Of a DNA stretch of 37,936 nucleotides, positions 33,335 through 37,936 are shown piece after piece. Positions within the stretch are counted from its first letter, which is position 1. Every line of letters begins with the position of its first letter. Under the pieces are notes generated by a model. That model saw only the letters and a list, made by a program, of their open reading frames with translations, made no database searches and had not been told where the DNA came from. Origin of the DNA: an uncultured Desulfobacterium sp. (GTDB lineage: Bacteria; Desulfobacterota; Desulfobacteria; Desulfobacterales; Desulfobacteraceae); contig CAKZLA010000489.1 of the NCBI GenBank assembly GCA_937124525.1, positions 1 to 37,936 of the forward strand. Direction: 5' to 3'. Position numbers and translations under genes: made by a program.

Positions 33335-34438
33335 TCATTTAATACCCTGTTTCGGCGTATTCTTTTCATTTTCCATTGTGGCTCGTTTAAAATGAATCAG
33401 TTCCAGTAGAACGCCCTCCGGGTTTTGGTGGAAGGCATTGATGTACATGCTCAAGCGCTGGGCATGCATCTTGTCCCTGATCAGCCAGAAATATTCTTTC
33501 TGGCTACAGCTGCCCGTTTCCTTTAACCGGGAGGCGGATTTTATGAACCCGGCTGCCAGATGGTTTGCCTGGGCGACGATCCCGTCTCCGGCTTTAAGAG
33601 CCTGCCTTGCCCGTGATCTTGCATGGCATTGGGCGCAGATATCAAGCATGGCTTCCCTACGCTCGGTCCATTGGGCCATGGTGGGTCTGAAACTGTCCGG
33701 TGCCAGAATGGGCCCGAGCATTTCCACAGCGGTTTTAACTGTTTGCTGGTCGGCCCCATGCTTTGGGTCTGGCTCCTCCCCCCTTACACCGAAAAAGCCC
33801 CAGCTTGTTTTGACCATGTGGTCACCGCCGGGCATATGGCAGGTGGTGCATGTGGGAGCGCCGGCATCCAGCCCCCGGGATTTGTATAATGCTCCATGTT
33901 TTGAAAAGCTGTAGGATTCGTACTGGGGATGGTTGCCCATGTGGCAGGGAAGGCATGATTCGGGTTTCCTGGCCTCCCTGGCTGAAAACCTGTGGCCGCT
34001 GTGGCAGGCATTGCATTGCCCGCCGTCCTTGCAAATTTCGTTGTGACAGGTGGCGCAGGACCGCTCAAAGATAACGGGAAACTGGGTGCGGACCTTTTTG
34101 CCCATGGCGGAAACGAATAATGCCTCTTCGGCTTTGCCGTGTTTTCCCATGGTAAACCGTTCCGCCTGCTCTGCATGGCATTTCCCGCACACCTTGATGG
34201 ACGGCATCACCGCCTTATCCTTGTTTTTTTCATTGGTGTGGGCCCCGCCGTGACAGTCGGTGCACCCCATGCCGGAACCGGCCATGCTGGATTTTTCCCA
34301 CTCTTCAACCATGGACGGATTATTTTTCCGGTGGCATTGGATGCATCCGTCCTGGTCACCGTTTACGGCCGCCCGGGCATGACCGGCAAGGCAAAACGCA
34401 GCCAGGAACCCTGCCATCAAACACCACCCCCTAATCAT
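33335..34438 (-). CDS. HAO-family octahaem cytochrome c
   Basis: About 367 residues, periplasmic. A signal peptide (GWCLMAGFLAAFCLAGHARA) precedes eight CxxCH haem sites in order: CIQCH, CTDCH, CGKCH, CATCH, CNACH, CLPCH, CTTCH, CAQCH. Spacing and linking motifs (CNACHSGHRFSAREARKPESCLPCHMGNHP, SKHGALY, WTERREAMLDICAQCH) follow the hydroxylamine-oxidoreductase-like family, whose members oxidise hydroxylamine or reduce nitrite or hydroxylamine. Whether the crosslinking Tyr for haem P460 is present cannot be settled here. ATG 34438 overlaps the FmdE-like gene stop by 8 nt, giving translational coupling, and is preferred over the longer start at 34507, which lies inside that gene. The 3' end abuts MITE copy A. 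The substrate in this organism is unknown. Confidence 0.82.
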   Translation of the reverse strand: MIRGWCLMAGFLAAFCLAGHARAAVNGDQDGCIQCHRKNNPSMVEEWEKSSMAGSGMGCTDCHGGAHTNEKNKDKAVMPSIKVCGKCHAEQAERFTMGKHGKAEEALFVSAMGKKVRTQFPVIFERSCATCHNEICKDGGQCNACHSGHRFSAREARKPESCLPCHMGNHPQYESYSFSKHGALYKSRGLDAGAPTCTTCHMPGGDHMVKTSWGFFGVRGEEPDPKHGADQQTVKTAVEMLGPILAPDSFRPTMAQWTERREAMLDICAQCHARSRARQALKAGDGIVAQANHLAAGFIKSASRLKETGSCSQKEYFWLIRDKMHAQRLSMYINAFHQNPEGVLLELIHFKRATMENEKNTPKQGIK

Positions 34439-35165
34439 TGCCTTCACCGTGGGGCAGGGCCAGGGGGTCATATTCAATAATCTCAACCACCCGGTTCCGA
34501 TGTTCAAACAGGGTCTTCACCATTTTCTGGAACCGTTCCGGGAAGGTCTTTTTACTTTCCGGAGTGGCGTTGGGGCCCATGGCACTCATCAGGATTGCCC
34601 TGGGGTTCACCGCTTTTTCGGGATGATAGTTTACACCCACCTGCTTTTTGGTATCCAGACGGGTAAACCGGATATCCGTATCAATGGGCGCATTATAGAA
34701 AAGCAGGTTTCTCCTGTTGAACTGTCCCCCCGGTATGCCGCCGAATCCATCATCCGTGGTTGCCCCTGTGATATTGGACAGCACGGAACCGATAACGCCG
34801 GCATTATCCTGGGTGGGTGAATTTTTTAGTTCGACAATGATCTCTCCCCTTTGGGGTATTTCATCCCCGTATAACGCCTTGAGCCCTTCCAATGCCGCCA
34901 GATAGGCACCGCCCACGACCGCACAACTGTGTCCTGCCATTTTCACGGTATCCGTGTAGGTTATTTCAATGATGCCGTTTTTGCTTGTGCCTATAAATTC
35001 TCCCAGGGCGTCTTTTAATACAATGCTTTCAATCCGGTCAAAGAATGCCGGGTACCGCATAGCCGGCTGATTTTCACCGGCAAAAGATCTGGACGTAGAA
35101 AGGAAAAGTGAGAATAGGACAATCATAAATCCGACGCAGTCACGTTTTTTGATAATGTGCTTCAT
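34431..35165 (-). CDS. Exported FmdE-like protein
   Basis: A 244-residue protein with a signal peptide (VGFMIVLFSLFLSTSRSFA). The mature domain has KMAGHSCAVVGGAYLAALEGLKALYGDEIP, resembling the conserved His/Cys region of FmdE (the accessory subunit E family of formylmethanofuran dehydrogenase). FmdE proteins are usually cytoplasmic, so an exported form coupled to a multihaem cytochrome is notable. Further parts (GEIIVELKNSPTQDNAGVIGSVLSNITGATTDDGFGGIPGG) are Gly-rich and could form a ligand pocket. AAGGAGG precedes the ATG. Its stop overlaps the cytochrome start. A metal- or cofactor-binding role is inferred from the GHSC motif and family; no reaction can be assigned. Confidence 0.65.
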   Translation of the reverse strand: MKHIIKKRDCVGFMIVLFSLFLSTSRSFAGENQPAMRYPAFFDRIESIVLKDALGEFIGTSKNGIIEITYTDTVKMAGHSCAVVGGAYLAALEGLKALYGDEIPQRGEIIVELKNSPTQDNAGVIGSVLSNITGATTDDGFGGIPGGQFNRRNLLFYNAPIDTDIRFTRLDTKKQVGVNYHPEKAVNPRAILMSAMGPNATPESKKTFPERFQKMVKTLFEHRNRVVEIIEYDPLALPHGEGND

Positions 35166-35170
35166 CCTGC

Positions 35171-35265
35171 CTCCTTAACGAACAAGAGTTTAATTAAAAT
35201 TACAACAATGCACACAAATACTTGTTGTGTCTTTCGCTCCTTAATGAATAATGGTTTCATTAAAA
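35171..35265. repeat. 29-bp leader direct repeat, 66-bp period, upstream of FmdE-like gene
   Basis: 35171-35199 and 35237-35265 match at 24 of 29 positions. Both contain CTCCTTAA, which in the first copy is the ribosome-binding site of the FmdE-like gene. The second copy contains a perfect dyad, TTAATGAA-N7-TTCATTAA (35241-35263). It may be a duplicated leader or an operator pair. Confidence 0.5.
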
Positions 35266-35730
35266 CGTCTTCCACATCATACTGATTATTTTGGTTCTTT
35301 CTTTGCGCTATAGCAAATAAGAACAAATAAAATTAGAATATTTGAAAAATATTAGGTATATGAAAACTTTGGCGGGAAAGCTGACGGTTTCGTAAAAAGT
35401 CCAGATCTAAAACTCTAATTACATCATGTAGTGCCTATTCTGGACGTCAATATCAATATTTTGTGTTTAAAAAAATATGGGTTGGCTTTTTACAGGTTTC
35501 TCAAAAATCTATTCGAGAAACAGAAAACTGCCAGGGTTGGGGGGGGAGGAAGGGGTGGAGTGTGGCGGAAGTTATGAAAATAAGAGATAAGCTCGTCTAC
35601 TATGTCTTCTCGTCAGTTCTAAATTCTCTGCATGTTATGTATGAATATTTGCTAACCCCCTGAAATTATAGAGCCTGTGTCTTAAAACTTGATTTTGTAG
35701 GCCTTGATTATTTCAATGAGTTCTGAGAAT
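35266..35730. other. A+T-rich gap between FmdE-like gene and Crp/Fnr gene
   Basis: No convincing gene. It holds a 7-bp inverted pair, GTTTCTC/GAGAAAC (35496-35502 / 35515-35521), a G-run around 35540-35550, and GAAAATAAGAGATAAG (about 35576-35591), identical to part of the repeat at 1721-1760. A 66-codon open frame at 35463-35663 lacks a ribosome-binding site and recognisable features. Confidence 0.45.
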
Positions 35731-36426
35731 TTAGGACTCTTGAGATGTCTTTTCCAATAAGGCCAATGCACCCGAATCGGTGATTGTGATCCCCTTCCGG
35801 GAAGATTTCAGCCAGCCTGATTTCTCCCAGGAGCTTAAGGTACGGCTCACCGTATACATGGAAGCTCCGATATGATCCGCAATATTCTGGCGGCTCAAGG
35901 GGATATCAATGTGTACCCCGCTTTTGTTTTCCTGCCCGGATTGTCTCATCAGACTTATCATCAATTTTGCGATACGTTTTGCGGCCTGTTCCGAACTGAG
36001 TTCCAGGTATCGGGTCTGTAAATCCTCCAGGCGGTCAAAAACCGTCATAAGCAGATCCAATGCGATCTCCGGGTATTGCCCTGTCAGGGCAACAAACCCC
36101 TTTTTACTCCAGACAATAACATCCGTGGGTTTGATCGCCTGTGCCGTAACCGGATAAACTTCTTTTTTCAGGACGGCAGGCGCGGCGGTCATATCCCCTG
36201 AATAGATGTAGCGGATAATGACTTCCCTGCCCTGGTCATTCAGTTTTGACAGTTTCAGGCAGCCTTTTGTTACTAAGTAACAGTATCCCGCAGCATCCCC
36301 CTCCCGGAACAGAATGCCCATGGCGGGAATTCGTTTACGGACGCCCTGCTGAAGAATATCATCGTAATGATCGGATAATAAGGCTTTAAAATCATGTTGC
36401 TTCTGACATTTTTTCAATTTTGGCAC
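35731..36426 (-). CDS. Crp/Fnr-family transcriptional regulator
   Basis: A 231-residue cytoplasmic DNA-binding protein. The N-terminal half is a cyclic-nucleotide-binding-like beta-roll (RIPAMGILFREGDAAGYCYLVTKGCLKLSKL, then GREVIIRYIYSGDMTAAPAVL). A long dimer helix (about 130-150) leads to a winged helix with the Crp-family pattern, IPLSRQNIADHIGASMYTVSRTLSSWEKSGWL. The effector cannot be read: no N-terminal Fnr-type Cys cluster is visible (one early Cys in KKCQK), so haem, NO or a nucleotide are options. The start is a GTG at 36426. It lies upstream of, and on the same strand as, the FmdE-like/cytochrome pair, so it is a candidate regulator of that locus, perhaps in response to reactive nitrogen species (inference). 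Confidence 0.88.
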   Translation of the reverse strand: MPKLKKCQKQHDFKALLSDHYDDILQQGVRKRIPAMGILFREGDAAGYCYLVTKGCLKLSKLNDQGREVIIRYIYSGDMTAAPAVLKKEVYPVTAQAIKPTDVIVWSKKGFVALTGQYPEIALDLLMTVFDRLEDLQTRYLELSSEQAAKRIAKLMISLMRQSGQENKSGVHIDIPLSRQNIADHIGASMYTVSRTLSSWEKSGWLKSSRKGITITDSGALALLEKTSQES

Positions 36427-36455
36427 CTTTTTCTGTTTTAATGCTCATTGTATTT

Positions 36456-36716
36456 TCATCGCGAGGGATTGTCATGGATGATGAAATCATAGGATAGCGG
36501 CTTTTTGGGGTTGTATGAGGCCAGGCCAGACTGTATGTTCCGGGCAGGTCCGCAACCTGCCTCGGTTAATCCTTTTTTCAGTATTTTTCCAGGCAGTTGG
36601 TGGGTAGGATATCCCATGGCGCGGGTCATGAGCTCAATCATGGCAAGGGTAGCATGGTCATAATCGTCATCATTGCACGAAAGGTGGTTTGAAATAAATA
36701 CCCCATCCATTTTCAT
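36456..36716 (-). CDS. Small conserved-looking protein, function unknown
   Basis: An 86-residue product from ATG 36716, cytoplasmic, without membrane segment or signal. It contains GVFISNHLSCNDDDYDHATLAMIELM and GYPTHQLPGKILKKGLTEAGCGP. The acidic NDDDYDH stretch and two Cys are the only notable points. GGAAAAGG lies about 15 nt upstream. It ends 29 nt before the Crp/Fnr start on the same strand, so the two may be cotranscribed. It could also be the tail of a longer gene cut by the repeat element just upstream (36742-36845). I do not recognise a family. Confidence 0.45.
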   Translation of the reverse strand: MKMDGVFISNHLSCNDDDYDHATLAMIELMTRAMGYPTHQLPGKILKKGLTEAGCGPARNIQSGLASYNPKKPLSYDFIIHDNPSR

Positions 36717-36741
36717 GGATTTGTTTACCTTTTCCAGAAAA

Positions 36742-36845
36742 GGCTACCCACCTAAGCCGGGACAAACTATAAAATCAATGACTTGAATAGCCTTGATATG
36801 CATAGTCAGCAAGGATGAAAATTGTCCCGCTTTAGACGAATAGCC
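36742..36845. repeat. 104-bp element with imperfect 24-bp inverted ends
   Basis: The left arm begins GGCTACCCACCTAAGCC and runs to GGGACAA (36765); the right arm starts TTGTCCCG at 36822 and ends TAGCC at 36845. About 17 of 24 bases pair. It encodes nothing and lies directly upstream of the 86-residue gene. It is MITE-like but unrelated in sequence to copies A and B. Confidence 0.5.
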
Positions 36846-37046
36846 TACTTTTCATTGAATTGTTGTTGTTCATTACGGTTTCAATACCGGGTTAAATGTT
36901 CTCATGAATGAATGGTTTAACCATAAACGGTTCACATTATTGAAGGCTGCCGTTTATTTCCGGAAATGTCAAATTTCGGGAGTTTCCCCGGCAGAGCTGG
37001 GGGTGCTCATGATAGTTAGTCCTTAAAATTTTTCTACCCTTAAACA

Positions 37047-37067
37047 ATGTTAGGACACTACTAACAT
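37047..37067. promoter_or_regulatory. Perfect ATGTTAG-N7-CTAACAT dyad
   Basis: Seven-base arms (37047-37053 and 37061-37067). A GTTAGTCCTTAA half-site lies just upstream at 37015. It is the best copy of the dyad type also seen at siderophore receptor 2. No intact gene lies immediately downstream, so it may belong to a lost or displaced promoter. Confidence 0.4.
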
Positions 37068-37263
37068 GAAAAAATTTCTATGTCAATGGCCCTGCCAATG
37101 GCCAGCATTTTGGAGACTCGGTATGAAGTTCATTGATGTTGGGTATATTCTTTTCCATGAACTCCCTTGGCGCCCTTGCAAAATTTGTAGTACACCAAAT
37201 CATAAGTTCGTGGGGTATTCGTCGTCCAAAGGAATCCTTTGAATTTCAGGCATTCTTCAAAAT

Positions 37264-37326
37264 TACTTTACACCTTCTTAAAGCATTCCCCATTTGCAGG
37301 GTCTTTTCCCCAAAAGGTGTAAAGTA
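37264..37326. repeat. 63-bp inverted repeat with perfect 13-bp arms
   Basis: TACTTTACACCTT (37264-37276) and AAGGTGTAAAGTA (37314-37326) are exact inverted copies. The right arm overlaps the degenerate coding fragment at 37312-37357. Confidence 0.5.
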
Positions 37327-37357
37327 CTTTTGGAGTCATATGAAGGATGCCAGAATA
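37312..37357 (-). pseudogene. Degenerate coding fragment shared with 1768-1813
   Basis: Read on the minus strand it encodes YSGILHMTPKVLYTFWG and, just outside the matching segment, runs to a stop after KDPANGECFKKV. It matches the segment at 1768-1813 at 38 of 46 bases in inverted orientation. There is no start codon or ribosome-binding site nearby. Probably the tail of a lost gene. Confidence 0.4.
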
Positions 37358-37470
37358 ATGGTTTTTTTCATGCGTCAGCGCTGGAAATTTGATTGTTATT
37401 TATCCCTCCATATTGTATATCTTGTAGATATGAAAACTATTGAACATATTAAATATTGGATTGATAGCTC

Positions 37471-37581
37471 GTAAATATTCGGCCAGCACCCCATCTTCAC
37501 CTAAGTTTGGCCTGCTCACATAGCATTAGTATGCTACGCAGTCCCAAATATGCGAATATGGGGCACTGGCCAAACATTTAC
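37471..37581. mobile_element. MITE-like 111-bp element, copy B
   Basis: Inverted copy of the element at 33206-33316, differing at about 10 of 111 bases. Its terminal inverted repeats are 24 bp (GTAAATATTCGGCCAGCACC at the left, and in complement GTAAATGTTTGGCCAGTGCC at the right). A third end-like sequence (complement GTAAATATTCGG) lies 8 bp beyond, ending at 37601, as in copy A. No transposase that could move it is in the window. Confidence 0.75.
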
Positions 37582-37674
37582 ATTGCAACCCGAATATTTA
37601 CAATCGGTTCAATACCCTTTTTTTGAATTATCGAAATAAAAAAGTATGCCAGCTCGTTGTTTTTTTATTCAAAA

Positions 37675-37927
37675 TTAGGTCTGGTTAAAATTAGGGTAAC
37701 ACTTTTTGAGATACTTTTGTTGATCTGCTGAGATTCTACTGATAAATATCAATAAGTTAAGCACTCTTGGCGATGAGTTTTTGGATTTAACCATCTCCCC
37801 AATGGCTTTTGGGATTAACAACTCATTTTCAGGGTTCAAAGAGTCTGTGGTTTCGTCCAGAAGAACTATGGGCGCATCTATCATCATAGACAAATGAGAT
37901 ATTTTTAAATTCCAGATTCCACCAAAT
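37675..37927 (-). pseudogene. Decayed ABC-transporter ATPase fragment
   Basis: On the minus strand the frame reads a degenerate signature region (FGGIWNLKISHL) followed by MMIDAPIVLLDETTDSLNPENE, a clear Walker B and D-loop of ABC exporter ATPases (family form APIVLLDEATDSLDPENE), then AIGEMVKSKN. An in-frame stop lies immediately upstream, the signature is lost, and the switch-His segment is unrecognisable, so it is a remnant. The segment runs toward the window edge. Confidence 0.6.
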
Positions 37928-37936
37928 TAAATGGTA

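Noticed and set aside
35463..35663. Plus-strand open frame of 66 codons
   Set aside because: No ribosome-binding site, odd composition with a long G-run, contains a fragment of the dispersed repeat, and no recognisable domain.
37133..37474. Plus-strand open frame of 113 codons
   Set aside because: It runs across a 13-bp inverted repeat, over the complement of the conserved YSG-LHM fragment, and into MITE copy B, so it is probably accidental.

Overview
The window looks like a chromosomal segment of a strictly anaerobic, sulfate-reducer-like Desulfobacterota bacterium (Desulfobacteraceae style). This is inferred from gene content: FeoAB with a LbtU-like porin and a DUF4198 protein, a BcrA/BadG-type 2-hydroxyacyl-CoA dehydratase activase fusion, a HAO-family multihaem cytochrome, DUF2325 and DUF4857 proteins, and many two-component and c-di-GMP proteins. 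No rRNA or tRNA gene was recognised. Intergenic DNA is A+T-rich and carries many short inverted repeats.

Layout. 1-1.85 kb: a transposase remnant, a small exported peptide and a SAM methyltransferase, then a repeat-rich gap. 1.85-7.0 kb (minus): an iron-uptake operon, feoA-feoB-small periplasmic protein-DUF4198-LbtU-like porin, with a recognisable promoter, flanking dyads and a strong terminator. 7.3-12.2 kb (plus): a hybrid histidine kinase and a REC-PAS-GGDEF-EAL protein, with a near-consensus sigma70 promoter. 12.4-15.7 kb (minus): a four-gene operon (STAS-like protein, ABC ATPase, permease, DUF4857 protein). 16.2-17.7 kb (plus): a DUF2325 coiled-coil protein and a second STAS-like protein that is a paralogue of the first, so two divergent operons share this module. 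18.1-19.7 kb: an orphan AAA ATPase-PD-(D/E)XK fusion bracketed by inverted repeats. 20.1-22.3 kb (minus): an OmpR-type two-component system, divergent from a siderophore TonB-dependent receptor (22.6-24.7 kb). 24.8-26.9 kb (minus): a second siderophore receptor. 27.2-33.2 kb (minus): a third TonB-dependent receptor followed closely by a 1292-residue double-ASKHA CoA-dehydratase-type activase. 33.3-36.7 kb (minus): a HAO-like octahaem cytochrome c translationally coupled to an exported FmdE-like protein, then a Crp/Fnr regulator and a small protein. 36.7-37.9 kb: repeat-rich DNA with a decayed ABC-transporter ATPase.

How it fits together. The main theme is metal or metallophore acquisition across the outer membrane: three TonB-dependent receptors, a LbtU-like porin and Feo. 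Two regulatory patterns recur. The first is an 11-bp tandem direct repeat (TTTTTAACAC type) in front of both siderophore receptors and the OmpR-type regulator, which suggests the two-component system controls both receptors. The second is a family of TTAG/CTAA dyads at feoA, at the second receptor and elsewhere. The most unusual locus is the FmdE-like / HAO-like cytochrome / TonB receptor / activase cluster. The gap between its two operons is almost entirely one copy of a 111-bp MITE-like element with 24-bp terminal inverted repeats. A second copy, about 91% identical and inverted, lies about 4.2 kb away at the other end of the cluster.
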